The position numbers and the translations under genes were made by a program. A stretch of DNA of 64,000 bases from Stratiolaelaps scimitus. Taxonomy: Eukaryota; Arthropoda; Arachnida; Mesostigmata; Laelapidae. The stretch spans positions 2,542,001 through 2,606,000 of the forward strand of contig JABWDB010000035.1 in NCBI GenBank assembly GCA_019614645.1. Reading direction: 5' to 3'. Positions within the stretch are counted from its first letter, which is position 1, and every line of letters begins with the position of its first letter. Below, piece by piece: positions 1-14,500 of this stretch. The notes under the pieces were generated by a model. It made no database searches, had not been told where the DNA came from, and saw only the letters and a list, made by a program, of their open reading frames with translations.

Positions 1-587
1 TGACTCGTCGATCTCACGTAGAAATCATAGTATAATAGTAATAGTAATAATATACCAATGATAAGCAGTCGCCGGTGACTGCTGCTGGCCGTGGCTGCCT
101 CACGTGGTATTCAATGATGATGTTGTCTCTCTTATAATAGTTTATGGCCGCGTCGTTGTTGCTGTTATTGTTGTATTGCTAACGGTGTCCAACTAACTGA
201 GAAGCGACAGGCTGTCAGTCGGATAGCTATGATCGCTAGTCAATGATAACCAATTCTAAGCTAATTCTACTCGCATCCACTACAAAGGTGTGCAGACTGA
301 CAGCAAGATACGAACCGCACCAGCAGCAGCAACACTTGTACTTACGAGGCGACTGGACCACAGGCGAAGGGATAGCAGCAGCAGCAGCACCTTCAAATAT
401 ATTCTCCATCTATAATACTGCCGTGTGTGGTGACGATATCTGTATTTGTTTGTGTGGTTGAGAGTGTGGATGAGTGTCTGTCTGCCCTTAGATCGATCCT
501 TGCCCAATGAGACAAACGCCTCGTAAGCCTATAAGCAGTTCACACACTACCACAGACACTAAATACCGCTACATATACATATGACCA

Positions 588-623
<36 letters not shown>

Positions 624-1390
624 GACCATTCACAGATGCATAAATATGACAGCACATCGAACTTATAACTCCAAATTTATTATCACCTTTGTCAGGTTGT
701 TTCTTAAAAATATGGTCAACCAGCAGCGAGATGATTAACTGAAGAGATTAATTAGAAAGAGAGAGAGAGACAGGCTAGCAGCGTTAGTATAACGCCTGAT
801 GCCGCATGGCATAGCGTGCATGCCACGGAGGCAATCTCTCTATCTCGAACAAATTCGACGTCGTTAGCATGGATAACAGCATCACTGGCGTTCGTATTTT
901 AATACTGCCGACCATTGTTCACTGCACTATATATCGGTGATGTGCTCCATAAACGATCGGCCGCTTGGTAGGCAACATTATCCCTAGGTATATCAAGCTG
1001 ATGATGTACTTTACGGGTTTGTGCCGACTACGTGAAGCGCGTCGTATGCAGCCAGCAAATTCCATAGTCTCTCCGTCCTGTTTAAATTAATCCAACCTCT
1101 TGTACATATGCTGACAGCGTGGCGAGTGCCGTCTGAACATTAAACCGAGTCCTTTGGAAAATTACGAAGTGGTCAGCATACGACAACAATTTCAAGTGGC
1201 CAACCATCTTTTGAGCGTGAGATAGCGCGAGTTGTTACAGTGATAGGTTGAGATTACCACCTTGCGCCATTCCGGTGATTTGAGCGAACAGATCCTGTCG
1301 GGTCGCCCCACTCTCGATGCTCACCTGAGTTCTTCTTCTCTAGTATTACGCTTGGGTCGGAAATCATCAGTGTTCATTGGTACTCCTCAC

Positions 1391-1451
<61 letters not shown>

Positions 1452-4400
1452 CTATTGAGTTGTGTGACTCGTGCACCATATACGAGAGTCATAGGTAGGT
1501 GTTTTCAGACGTGCCGCTTAGCTCTCTGATGAGTGTAGCGATGTACTGTGGGCTGAGTCACACTATGGCTAGATTGGCCATCTTCTTGACAACCTGCGTT
1601 ACCATCCGCTCATGGAGTGACACTTGACCCGAAAATAATTGATAACTAGTACTGCTGTTGATTTGTGAAACGATTATTCTTGACAGAAACGAACGTCGCT
1701 AGAAACCCGCACGGGTACGGCGACCAGCAGACTATTCTGCAACATACTTCAATATTTATACTATTACTACTGCCTCGCCCGACTAACGGATCACATTCTC
1801 CAACAGATATGGTGCTCTCCTTTTTTGTTTTTGAAGCATCGTAGAACGGGATAACCAAACGATAAATGGCATTATCACATCGCGAAGCATCGCGAATATT
1901 GTATAGAAGCGCGTCGAGGTTTGTCAGCTGTACGGCTTGTTTCCACGTGTGGACGCATATACACACAGACTGGGATAAATAAATAAATAATAAATAAATG
2001 AGCGGGTGAACATTCGATTGATGACACATTGTTGCTGGTGCGACTTCACACAGGTCTATCATCGTGATCACATGAAGTATTCTCACCATCGCATTGTGTG
2101 GCCCACTCGACCGGTTGGAGTGAACGAATCTTGAACTCCGAGACGAGACACTTCTCATCTTGCTCGTATGGATACACAGATACAGCGGACCTCACTCCCG
2201 GCTCGTAATGCCTCTTGCCACGATTCCATTAGCGAGATCAAATCGAATATCATCATGCGATGAAATCATGGTATGACAATTCATATCGTATGAGCACACT
2301 GATCATGTCAGGCCGTTGCATACACATAATCACGCCTACGTACATGATCAGCTGTTATCAGCAGTAGCGTGTAATTAACTAGCTAGCGTTCCTGACCAGT
2401 GTCCTCAATAGCAAACCGAGAAACAGATCGACAGAAAGACAGAGAGATTAAGGGTTCTCGACCTCTCGAAATAGCTACCGAAGCGCTCGTTATCGTTGCT
2501 GCCTCTCCTGAGAGCCGATGTGCATCCGTGTTCATAGCGATCTCTCAGATCGATCGATATTGTCCGTACACTATTATCCGTAATGATGAGGGGGCGGTGG
2601 CACTCCGTGGTGCAGTCGCCACTGCAACATGATCATGTTGACCTGCTCAGAGACGTCTATAGGTCTGTGAGCTGCTGCTGCTGTTGCTGCTACGCCTGCC
2701 GTTCCGTCTGCGTACGTCTTCCGACCTGCCTCTTTGCCTGAGTGCATGTGGCCAGCCGCGTGCGTGTGTCTGGGATGTTTTCTGAAACACATCGAGTCAA
2801 CGGCGTCGGATCAACGACGATGGTTCACTGCCTGTGTACGATGGCGTCGCCGTCTACGCTGCCAGGGACACTGTGGCGGCTGCAGGTCCGGCGACTTGGG
2901 CGAGAATTGGGAATCTTCAAAAGACATGAAAGAATATCGCGATCGAACGGCCGACGATCCCAACGGAACGATACGGCCGCGAAAGTGTTGCAGCACGCAC
3001 GAACCCCGATGCACTGCGGACGATGGCTGCAAGCGCGTTCGACCGCGCTTTTCAAGAGAAAACCCGCAGCGTCGAGCGTCGGCTATGAATGCCAAGTGTC
3101 ACCGGAATGGCCGAAGTAGGCCAACAATGCGATACGCGCACACAACAATCACAGCGGTCCCAGCACGCGCACACACGCCGATGGTCAGAGATGCGAGCCA
3201 GCAAGCGGAAGAGCATGCTGCCACGCCTTGACATCAACAGATCTCTAGCCACAACAAGCCACGCAAAAATACACACACATACACAACTCATAATAATAAT
3301 ATCGTCAGCATCGTCGCCATCATCGTCGGCGTCATTATCGGCGTCGCTTTTATCATTGACGGCAACAGAAGAATAAGTCGGCGCATCTTGAACTAACCCG
3401 CTACCCGCTGTTGTATCTGCTGCTTTGAAAAGGCAACAATGGACAGCGGTTCGGGCGGCCAGTAAGTGGCCACAAGTTCACTCAACTCTAAAAGAAGCGC
3501 AGTATTAATCAATGAACTCGATACTATTGTATGGTATTGCGTTATAACGAAGGGCGGTGAGAAATTAATAAAAATTAAGTGAACGAGGAGCGAGAACGAG
3601 GAAGGGATTCGTTTACTTCGTAGCAGTGCCATTGGTTAATGGTAAAACAGCGTTCAGACGGATAGACGAAGTAATCAGGCGATGTTTCTGATGCTTGATC
3701 TGATCTGACATATTCGTCTGTTGAATTTGACTCTCGGCACATCGACCACACTCACATGTTTGACGTCGCTCGGTGAATCTGTGTATTGCATTACGTAAAA
3801 TATTCCCTCTGTGTAATTGTGTGTACTAGAGAACTATGTATATATTTATTTTATATTCAGAAAGAGAGAGAGAAAGAGAAAGAGAGGGAGAGCTACGTTT
3901 TAAACATATTATTACTATTAGTGTTATTGGGAGGGCTAACAATTATGCAACATTTTCTGTTTTGTTCTGTAGTACTGCACTCGCAACCAAATTGTACTCG
4001 CAGCATGATTTCGATGTCCTTTGGTAACCATAATCTGCAATAGACTATAGGTACATCGTTTCTGATCCAGCCTCAGCTGGTAGGGAATACAAACATCGAA
4101 CAGCAATAACACAATAGAACAAGTTTAAGTATCAGCGGCGCATGGGAATCTATGCGACCACTACCGCCCCCTGACCATCGATATTAGTTGGACACAAGTC
4201 AACGAGAGCTTCGTCCACCGCAATTTATGCTGGAAATTCGCTGCTTTAAGGGCATTCAGCTGTTCGGCACTCTTTGGCTGTTCAATCTACTGGTGGTTAT
4301 AGTAATCGCTGATTACGGTAGCGTATCAGTTGGTAACGAATTATTGCTTATACGCAAGAAGCCGCCGAGTGGTGCCTTACAGAAATTAAGAAACATAGCT

Positions 4401-5894
4401 ACCACTAGATTGCTCGACGTATAATATACACCAAGAGCACACATACACTGAAATACGCCATAGGGATGTGCAACTTATTATTCAATTGTCAGACAATTAA
4501 ACATATTGCAACAAAAGCTTAAGAAATGCATGCAGTGTGGACTCCATCGAAGGCACTGCTAGCCCATGGGCTCAAAAGAAGATTGCACCTTTATCCCAAG
4601 TACCTAAATTGTCCAGGTTAAGAACAGGGTACTAAATTTTTGGTCAAGCCTCAACTAATGCATAGTGTACAAAAGCCTTTGTCAGTGGCAGTCATTAGCC
4701 ATCATCTTAATGAGTTTATGATGAATAAACCCACCCTTTGAAAACTTCCTCAATGTACTGATTGGGTTCTCCTGCAAACCTGACCCAGGCACAAGCACCT
4801 GCCTACACGATAGTTAGGGATCCTATTTTATTTCTTTATTAAAATATACTTTGTATATTTATTTATTAAAATGTACTATGTATATTATTATTATTCATGG
4901 TTATTGATGGTTGCGTACTTATTAGTATAATATCTTGTATACACATCCGGTACGGTTTATTTACGTTCTCAGAGCCACGATTTAAGTTGAAGATGTACGG
5001 TTATTAAATGGCATACGAGCACAAAAAACTAGCCATCCGCGTTCTGGGGCTAATCCCTTAAGCATATACACTCATTTTATAGGCAAGCTATGTAAAGCTT
5101 TAAAAACTAACTAAAGCTAGTCCTATACAAGATTTAGGTCAAGCATATGGGGTGCGGTCCTTGCATTTGACAAAAATATATTTATGCCAATGGATTTTGT
5201 CACATCTTCACGTTTTTCACGTCCGGCACGTTTGCTTTGTTCCTATTGTTGGTGGACACTCGTCAAAATCGTCACGTATGTTCAACAGAGGAATGGCGGA
5301 GCTACGGTAAGCAGGGAAGGTTGTCAAATACACTAATGTTCGACGCATTTCAAACAACCGTTATTCGTCAGATGGGGCGGTTGTTTGTTTGCCAAACGAA
5401 TTAGATAGACATGGGGGCAGACCTTGTGACGCATGTCATGTACGACAGCCGTATCGATGAGCAAATAATGCCACTCTATAGAACCTAGAGAAAGATGAAC
5501 ACTCTAACAAGACCCTGCCAGTGTTTTGTGTGTGCGTGCTAAAGTGAAGTTGAAGTGGCCATGACCCGATAAATTGTTTGAGATATTTTTTCGAATATGA
5601 CCATCTATTCTCCAACTTATATATATATATATATATATATATGTATCGCCTAATTATAAAGATCGCTGTGAATGAGTGAGCACTCAGATCTAAGCATTCA
5701 GTTTCATTCTCTACGACGCTGTTTATACTGAGAGTTTTTCAATGTTCTACTATAAACAATGAAACCATCTTAATTTTCTATTTTGCATATGTATGGTGAA
5801 TGTTTGTTGAAGCCAGTGTACCATATGAATGGTAATCACGCTTTGAATTCATCATCTAGAACGTGCCAAGACACTGGAAGGATCAATAACAAAC
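1..5894. other. Intergenic or intronic stretch, no supported gene
   Basis: This stretch holds a (GA)n run (591-621), a 52-base (TA)n run (1396-1447), a GC-rich patch at 2.6-3.2 kb with overlapping chance frames, a GAAAGA-type run near 3860, a small duplicated AT-rich unit near 4825-4890 and (AT)n at 5621-5642. It lies 3' of the PDZ exons, so it could contain that gene's further introns. Confidence 0.6.
1396..1447. repeat. (TA)n microsatellite
   Basis: An uninterrupted TA run of about 52 bases. It produces spurious Ile-Tyr frames on both strands. Confidence 0.95.
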
Positions 5895-8562
5895 CTTTTG
5901 GGAGTTAACCAGGTTGGGGTCGTCTTTGATAGTCGGGCTCACTGGATGATTGGTCAACGGAGGTGGAGCAGGTATTGCCTGGTAATTAGCGATGCCTGAA
6001 TTCGTATTGCTGCTATTGTGTAGTGACACCGCAGGGTCCCTTATAGCTCCGTTGGAGCCATTGAACGTCGGCGTTCGCCTTTGAAGTCTCAGCTGTATAC
6101 ACCGGGCACGGATGCATTGGTGAATGTGCGAGATCACTTCGGTGTGAGTGCATTGCGCCAGTGAGCGTCCATTGACTTCTAAGATCTCGTCACCAACCTG
6201 GACGTCAGCCCGATCCGCTGGTGATCCTGTAACGATTTTTATGCAGGTACTTTAGCTCACTTATACGATAATAACTATTAGGTATATATTTTTTCGAACA
6301 GAACACATAGAAGGTAGGCCGTCTTCAAAAGATGCCTACAAACTGTATTTGAGGTAAACGAGATGAACATGACTCTTAAGCGTGATAGCTAGAGCTGCGT
6401 TCCCAAGCGAGGTAAGTGTCATATATATATATATATAACATAACATAACATTTGCGGTTTATTTCCGGAACTGCAATTTTACAATGCTTAAGTTCTCGAT
6501 TAAAAAATAGGGTAAAAGTAAGAGTGTATTATCACCAAATTGTTCATGCAATTACGATTTCACAATTATATATATATATATACCTGCATTGATTGCTTCG
6601 ATTTTAGGTGCAAATCGCTCATCGACGCCACCGATCACGCTGAAGCCAAATCGTCGATCGCCAGTTCCAAGAGGAATGAGAACTGCAAGTATCGATGACC
6701 CATCGCTAGACGTACTGCACGAAGTCGCCGTTGGACTTGGCGGCGTATCAGGTCCAGACAAGGGATTCAGAGGCCCCAGGGGAACGCCACTCGTTGCAGC
6801 ATCCGGAGACTCGGAGGACGACGTCGTCCGCGAATGAGCTCGAGGGAACGTTTGGAATGAAGTCAACGAGCGCGCATCCTCACCCCAAGCTGGGGGACTA
6901 TCCACTTTGACAATTGTGACCAACTGAAAATAATTCGACAAGTCGTTAACTTAACCTAGGGCAAACTCCGATCAATCTCTTAAGAGACTACTCATAGATA
7001 CAAAAAAAAAATGCAGATTTAACTACTGATGTTCATCCACACTCAATTTCTCGTGTCCTTGAGAAGAGAATTCCCCTAAATTACGACATCTGATCGAATG
7101 ATAAGCTATTACTATCCTCTACTGTCATCTGTGGCTGGAACAGATATCTTCCCGAAAAGATAAAGAGAAATAGATGAAATTCACATATCATTAATTGTAC
7201 ATAGAGGTTTCAGATGAATGTGTTCATGAGTGAAAATATCTATAAACGGAGGCCAGGCTTTAAATTTTCATTCTTCTGTTAATATATTCGAAGGAACTCC
7301 TTTATAAGATATATCAGCGTCTGAAAGAACAACCCTCTTGGCACCCATTACTGCCTCAACAGATAATATTTCACCGTTTCCAACAATCGAACTACGTCTG
7401 TCACAGTTACCTGGAAACATAGCCCTGCTTAAAAGCATTATGCTATTTCGGAAGGCAACTCGACCTGCCAGATTATACATGCACGATCCCATGACCGGCA
7501 GACCTAACGCACTTCGATTACACGTATAATAGTACTCAAACGTTCGTGACTGACTGTGAAACAACATAAAATTACTGAGATTAAAGTCAGCAGCTACGAT
7601 TGTAGGAATCGATCACCCGATCACTGTCCAGCAGACCGATGGATGGTTCACTTCTTAAACAAACCATGCCCGCAGTCAGAGAGATATAGACAACATTACT
7701 GCGTTAACAATATCACGTTGTCTACGAGAACATGATAAATAGTTCAATAGGACTATTTAGTATCATACTGCTGTGTTTCGTCATGCAGTTCTCGGATTCT
7801 CTCGATTATCTTAGCGCACTTCAAGCAAGCTAAACATAACAAACCTCGGTTACTAGCAAAACACCTAGACCGGATCTGCACACAGTTAACGGCGTTTTCC
7901 AAAGTTAAAATAAGTTTCACTATAGTAAGATCAAACACGCACGGCTGCCCCATTATAGCTTGTCAGCGAAGAGTAAACCCAGCGAAATAAAATTCTGCGA
8001 TTATTCTAATTCAAAGGTAATAATATATGGACAAGCACATTGTGTATTTGTCTATGGGCAATTGTACCTTGTAGACAAACGAGTATGGGCAAAACTACAA
8101 TATGACGATTTCTATAACATCTGACATGATCTCCTTTCCGCTATGATAATAAAACCTGCGATAACCGCAGGAGTTATTCAATGGTGGAACCAACGCCGCC
8201 GACATCGAATCGACCGGTGTCGAGAGAAATCTGTAGAGCTTCACTTACGATGACTTGAAGAATTCCATTTATTAGTGCGTTTATCAATGCAAATGTTTGG
8301 CTGGATATTTAGTTGAACGTAATTTAGAGACGTGTGTGCATAACATTAAGCAAACGCGAATAAGTACTGGCACACAGCGTGGTCGATACTCACATTGGGT
8401 TTCGCTAGGGCAGACGCCGCGGCGCCGTTCGCGTGAAGATAATTTCCGTTAATTGTGACCGAGGAGAGAGCCGACGGCGGAGGTATCGAGGACATCACGA
8501 CCCCACCAAGCAGTCCACCCGATGCAGAACTGCTAACGCTTGTCTCCAGCAGCATTGGCAGG
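5895..8562 (-). CDS. PDZ-domain protein, partial gene (three exons)
   Basis: Three minus-strand exons join in phase: 8562-8394, 6923-6584 and 6226-5895. Each has AG/GT borders: acceptors end tttag, ttttcag and ttacag; donors are GTGAGT, GTATAT and GTTTGT. The joined frame gives about 279 residues. Residues 1-135 are a Ser/Pro/Ala-rich linker. A PDZ domain follows at about 135-225, with the carboxylate-binding loop region FGFSVIGGVDE, then SPADRADVQVGDEILEVNG, then THTEVISHI in helix 2. A Pro/Asn-rich tail follows. The PDZ is split by an intron after INAG. The pattern FGF-x-GGVD, SPAD, GD-I-NGR and TH-x-V-I recalls the PDZ of FERM-PDZ tyrosine phosphatases (PTPN3/PTPN4 class), but no FERM or phosphatase domain is visible, so that is only a suggestion. 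The frame meets a stop 12 bases past the last donor, so 5895 could be either a splice site or nearly the end of the protein. The 5' exons lie upstream, outside what I can recognise. Confidence 0.8.
6451..6498 (-). repeat. SINE family A tail fragment
   Basis: The minus strand reads CGAGAACTTAAGCATTGTAA then AATTGCAG, which matches the family A body. It lies in an intron of the PDZ gene beside a (TA)n run. Confidence 0.5.
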
Positions 8563-9798
8563 CTAAAGAGGGAAATGATCAGACGTCAACAACTATTGAG
8601 CGGATCAATGAATCAATCTGTCCATCTATAGGAAATTGCGCATTGATAGTTGACAAAGTTTGTATAATTTATACATCCATATATATATATATATATCGCG
8701 AGAACTCCGAAATTCAACCGAAACCGAGCCTGTTACCTTGACTACGGATTACATTTCGAAACATTTAACACAGATTCAAAAATAGATGCGCTCGTGTTTG
8801 GTCGTTGTTCTGCGCCGGCTGTCACTATTTGTGTTCATTAGTATGGCATATTTTGGGTAGACTGTGCACCCCAATCATAAAATCAGGCGTCTCATTAGCA
8901 TGCAATTAGTAAACAGATATGATAGCAACAAATACGCATGCCACGATTATACCGAGGGGTTGCTCTGTAAGCCGATCTACTTAAGTGTAAATAGTAATTT
9001 TATGATGGCAACATTCGCTGTGCAGTTCGTCATTCGGTATCTAGGCGCTTTCACTAACTGTTTACGGTGCTTGTACCAGACTGGGGAATCTCTAAGAGAG
9101 CACGCTATGAGTGACCTCTAAATCAACCCAGCCACATGGCACAGAAACGTTGGATTTCGTATCAAAGTGGCAAGTATGATGTGCACATCCCATGTTTCAT
9201 TGTTTAGCTGCTGTTTCTGCGGAACCTCTCGTTTGGAAATTGAGTTTGCCACGTTCACATTAAACGCATAGATTGCCCTCGGCGAAATTAGAACAAATAT
9301 CGGGCGAACCACGTCGGCACGTTGAGCAACTCGGAAGCATACTTGGGGTCTATTTATGATTCTTTGCGCGGCTGTGAAAAATTAAGCATTGTGACGCCAT
9401 CGTTGCAGAACGATACACACATTCATAGTTAATATTTATGCACATGTTTTGTTGCATATGAATAACTGTTAATTATTTAACTCCCATCCATGCTTCGAAC
9501 CTCAAACCTATTCTTTTCGACCTCGATTCCAAATTTTAGGGTTACTTTTTTGAAAACTATAAGCCGATTTTTCGCCCATCCCTTATATCTACAATACCTT
9601 GTAATGCATGCCTTTCTCTCTGTACCGGGGGGGCAGATATATCACCCCGAAATTCTAGACGAAGGGACTCATATAACAAAAATCATTGTAACGAGTCACA
9701 GAGCTAGCGACCAACAAGCACATGTTGTAGTGCAAGCCCGAAGCCCGCAGTCACAACCGTTAAGTATCGTCGATATTTTTCTTAAAACAGACCAGCGG

Positions 9799-9834
9799 GG
9801 GGGGGGTGTTGGCATACTAATGCATGCCAACACC
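9799..9834. repeat. Short inverted repeat after a G-run
   Basis: GGTGTTGGCAT and ATGCCAACACC pair around a short spacer, directly after a run of Gs (9796-9805). Confidence 0.6.
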
Positions 9835-11414
9835 ATTACACAGAAAATGAGCAGCAGGCTCTCAACGAATGAAAGCAGGCATCCTTCAGAAGAGGCAATT
9901 CTAAATGGAAAAACATAACAAAATCCCAAGTGGAGAAAATGGGCACTATATCTACAACGCATCAATGTCTAACAATGTGAACGTGATGGCAGTGACTGCT
10001 CCAGCGCTTTTACCTCTGCTTAAACCCTTGCCGGTATTATGGCGCATCGTGTGTGTATGGGAGAGAGTGTGTACGTGTTTTAGTAAAACGCTTTGTTAAC
10101 ACGTGGCTTGCCTCATTTTGGCCTGTGTGCGAATATACAAAGGCGAAAAAAAAAGGCCAAATGAAAAAAATAGCAGAGTAAACCAGTGAGCGAAATGCAT
10201 AGAAGATAAATAAATACCCATTGTATACACAGGTTCGTGTCGCCGTCGCGTTGTTGTTCTTCAATGCCTTGCCGGCTAACGACGCTCGCCAGCTTCGGAG
10301 CGACCGCTCCGGTTGTCCCATGTCGTGGCAAAATGCCTCTGTCCGGAATTGAATGCGGATAGTATAGGCGCCTGCAACAGCAATGTGGAGGCAGATCGTC
10401 GATTCAGGGACCGGCCGTCGACACGAAGCTTAAGTGTCGCGGCTGTTTTGGGGCAGGTCGATATAACGAAATATATTCATGGGTATCGCAGTAGCGAAGC
10501 AACGGCAGAAGAGAAACTCGGAAACGATGAACGGTTTCACAATGTATTCTATTTGCCGCTATGGTAAACGTAGGCTGAAGTAAACAACCGAGACATATTA
10601 TCGGCAAGAGCCACGTACCCATTGAATGCCAGGGGCATATTCAATGTCAAAGTGTCGAGCAGCGCTCGGCAAAGGAGTATTGTTTGTGTGACCCCGGGGT
10701 CGAGACGGAGCGGCGAGATGGAGAGGTGGACTCCCAATTAACGACGTTAATGCGCTCCAAGGCTGATTAAAGCATAATGGCGGGTTGACACCAAACTAAG
10801 ACGAAATATCGTCAAGAATAAGAGGGGCGGAAAGAGCCACGACATGTATTTTGTGGCTTCATTTTATCTAGGTGTGCTTTTTCCTTCTCTAAACTGAGCT
10901 AACTCCTCGAATTACAGGTCACACGAGTATTAAGGAGAACTATTATACAATAATTTTACAATTTTTCTTTACTCGAAATCCATTGGAAATATCCACATAT
11001 TTCGGGGAGATAACACCCTCAACTTAAACAATGGACTGATTTCTCAGTGGGTGTAGTACGCTTCGGCTTAATCACAATTAAAGTCTTCCGGTCGTTTGTA
11101 TCTACAAACGAGATGAAGCTATTTGTGAAATCTGTCCTCGTTGCTTGAAATTCGATCATTCACAGGCGAGAGCTGCTCAATGATGTTGTGATTAGGAAGC
11201 ATCGGTTTAACCTTTCAGATAACCCTCCACGATGCGGTTTTTTGGTTGCGAAGGTTACGAAGGACCTCGATTGCCATTCCTCTAACAAGACGGTAATTTG
11301 CCTACAATTGTATTTAATAGTAGCTTGCAGTTCGTTTGAAAATCACATCAATCGCTGCCTGGAACGAGCATGGGCAATTCAAGGCTACGGTTCTTGTGCT
11401 GCTTGAAAATTCAA

Positions 11415-11546
11415 AGGTGGAGCTAAGTCTCTGGCTATTAGAAGCCAGAGTGTGGAGGTTCGAGCCCCGCTGTGTGACATATAAGAGAGCTTAAGCATTG
11501 TAAAATTGCAGCTCGTTTAATAAACCAATATACCTTTACCTTTACT
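11415..11546 (+). repeat. SINE family A, near full copy
   Basis: A tRNA-like head carries a CTCTGGCT/AGCCAGAG stem and a box-B-like GGTTCGAGCCCC. Then come GTGACATATAAGAGAGCTTA, AGCATTGTAAAATTGCAGCT and a TAAACCAATATACCTTTACC tail. The head differs from the Arg-like head of the 59.6 kb copy. Confidence 0.75.
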
Positions 11547-14500
11547 CTAACCAGCTCAGAGCTGTTCCCAAAACAAACAGAACGTGCATCAGGTACTCTA
11601 AGCTCGGGATTGACCTGCTCAGCATACAATGTCATGCTCTGCTATATAAGAGTGATGTATCATACATAGAAAATCAAAGGAAAATGAGTACAAACATCTT
11701 TTACGACAATAAGAAAAAAAAAACATAGATAATACGTGAGAGAAATATATTTATTTCCATTAGCAAAAGCACAAGTCACATAGTCAAGTCACGAGTTCTC
11801 ACCAACATCAGTTCACTCTACCTGATATGGATCTGTCCTTTTTTTTTATGCAAATACATAACGCAGTGTACGTATGCCAGCATTTGCTATATTTTTATGT
11901 CTGTGCTAGCTGATTCATTTTTTTTTAACATCACAGCCGCACTGTGTATTATTTATGACCATTGAACACAGAGCGGAACAGAGACCCGTTCGGCTGGCTA
12001 CCCTCAATTAGGCTGTTGTGTTCAATTGAATCGTAGTTCAATTGATTTTCCAAGGACTGTCAACGATCCTGTTCAGTGTAGCCTTTCTTATCAGAAACCA
12101 CACGCAGATCAGACGTCCCCTATGTCAACAGCAACAACGAGAATTTTCGTCCCACGGCAACTGGTCCGTCTCGTCCGCAGACAGCAAGCACGTGCAACAA
12201 CGGTGGTGGTGATGGTGGTGCTGCTGGTGGTGGTGGTCGTCGCCGTTCAACTGCTACCCGTCCGTTCGTCTTCCTCGCGACCGCTTTCTCTCTCTCTCTC
12301 TCTCTCACTTGAACGGCTCCGTCTCTGATCCCAAGCAACGAAACCCCCAAAGGCTCCCCGTTTTGACCAACCGCAAGTATTTTTCTTTTTGCCATTTTTC
12401 GGCCATTTTTGTCAGCCGTTCATTTTTCGCCGCCATACCCATCTTCACTCCGACTCGACCCTCGTGAGCAGTCGCACCCGCTGCTGCTGCTGCTGCTGCT
12501 GCAGCATCGGCGGCGCCAGTAGGTAAAAGCTATTGCGGCCACCGCTGTACGAGCTCGAGGAGTCAACGAGACAGTTGCCTGCAAACGAGCTGCAACGGCA
12601 CGTGGAAAGTTTTCTCTATTTCCCGGCCGGGCCGCCGCGTCTTCAGGCAGACGCAAACGAACGCCGCAAGACGAACAGGGGTGCCAGCGTTTTCAGCTTG
12701 TTGTTCACGAGCAGAGCGGGTCGAGATGAGCGCACCTCACGCATTCGCAAGCGACCGCCTTCATGCGTTAGCGCGCCACATTGAGCAAATGGCGCGACAA
12801 CGACAGCGTCGGCGATGTGGACCGTGTGTCCCCCGGTCGGGTTGTATTATACGTGTTTGAGTGGCCGTCTGTCTCTGGGACGGTGTGTGTCCGTGTGTCT
12901 GTGTATGTGTGTAGTTTATATCCGTCTATTATACATGTGACCATTTCGCGCTTCGCGCCAACCAGCCAGCCGACCGACCGACCGATCATCAAACGCTCGC
13001 TCCTCGCCTGCTCGTAGTGTGTTCGTTGGGCAACAGCAGCGGCCGAGCCCTCGTTGGACGCCAGCAACGGACGGCCACGAGTGCTACAGACACCGTAAGA
13101 TATCTATCTGTATGGGAAACATGAGATGGCTGCCTAGGTAGGTAGTGTAGTTGTTGGCTGCCGAATCCGGTGGCGCAGACAATCCAGGCAGTGGAAGCAG
13201 ACCGCTATCGCGTTGAGTTGCATCGGCCGCGTCGTGACGTTGTTGTTGTTCTTGTTGCTGTTGTTGCTGCTGCTGCTGCCTCTGTTGCTGTTGTTGTCTG
13301 TGACGAAGTTGTCGTTGCGGTTCTACTGAAGTGTTGGTTAGCGCAGTCGTTCTTTGTTTTTAGTCGACCCCTTGTTTTGGCTTTTTGCATAAAAGTTCTC
13401 GCCGTCGATTGCCTGCTGCTGGCCCGTTCGGTCGCTCATCCATTTCTAGAAAACGATTGAAGTCGCGCAGATGAAATTTGTCTTGTTCGTGAGGGACCTG
13501 TGCCCCAATTCTCCACTGTGTGGTCCACTTCTGGTTCCAGAGGAACGTCTAGATTTAAGTCTACGAACGACCATTACGATGATGTCTCGATAATAATAGC
13601 AAATCCTCAGGGTAGACGATAGCTGGACTGTTTGAGCTAGATCGCAACCAGCGGTGGCAAACAACGGTCAAGTGAGATGCTGGTTAGTTTGACTGTCATA
13701 TGTAGTTGACATCCGTGACCAGCATTTGCTTATTGATTCGACTGAAGGCGATGTAAGGAGGTTAAGAATGAAAAAGAAACGTTTGATGTGCGACAGTTTC
13801 CGGCAAACGGTCACTCAGCTGAACAAGCGTAGTGAGTACATATATATATATATAATGGTTAAAAAAAGAAATATATATATATATATTTATGATGTTAAGA
13901 TTAATTTCATAGATCGTCAACAGTAAGCACCTCATCGATTTCATAAATTACGTACTCTTGATTCAACGAACAGTGAACGCTAACTTTCTTAGAATACAGG
14001 CAACACAAGTAGGCGGTTGCTTATATCGATATTTACGTAGGAAAATAATAACACACGGTACAGGCTTACCACCCAGACAGCTCAATGTTGTATAATAAAT
14101 GTTTACACAGCAATAATTCTTCGATATGCCACTTCAAAATGGAAGAAAAATATTCTTTTAATAAAGGAAATGCTATTCTAAGGTCATTCTTGTGTGGAGT
14201 CATTCTGGTTGAGGAAAAAATACATTGATAGCGAGTACGCACGAATTTCCAAGTGATCCCTTAGAATACTCCCTCGTGGCGTCCTTCATAAAGATAACGC
14301 GATGTACATCACTATGGAGTCTGTATCGGAACGAAATCGACACAAGTTGAAAGGCGTTTTGTTCCAGGTGCTCACTACGCCCGAGAGCATTGGGGAACTG
14401 CTATTCAAGCTGCTTTTGATTGCAACCTAGAAAGTGGTTCGAAACCTCAATTTTGTAGACTCGCAGCTGTCCTAGCCGTCTAAGGCTTCGGCCAGCGATG

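Noticed and set aside
1262..1498. 78-codon frame with Ile-Tyr repeats
   Set aside because: It is a translation of a (TA)n microsatellite and has no ATG start. The same applies to similar frames at 13.7, 41.8 and 45.8 kb.
1646..2158. 170-codon minus-strand frame
   Set aside because: No domain, low-complexity pieces (from AAATAAATAAAT), no conserved motif and no splice partners.
2734..3231. 165-codon plus-strand frame
   Set aside because: Several overlapping frames are open on both strands in a GC-rich patch, with no motif or splice signal.
9490..9918. 142-codon plus-strand frame
   Set aside because: It crosses a G-run and a short palindrome, and shows no recognisable motif or codon signal.
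13170..13460. Val/Ala-rich hydrophobic frame
   Set aside because: It is a product of a TTG/CTG triplet repeat; the other strand gives a Thr/Ala run. It is not a membrane protein.
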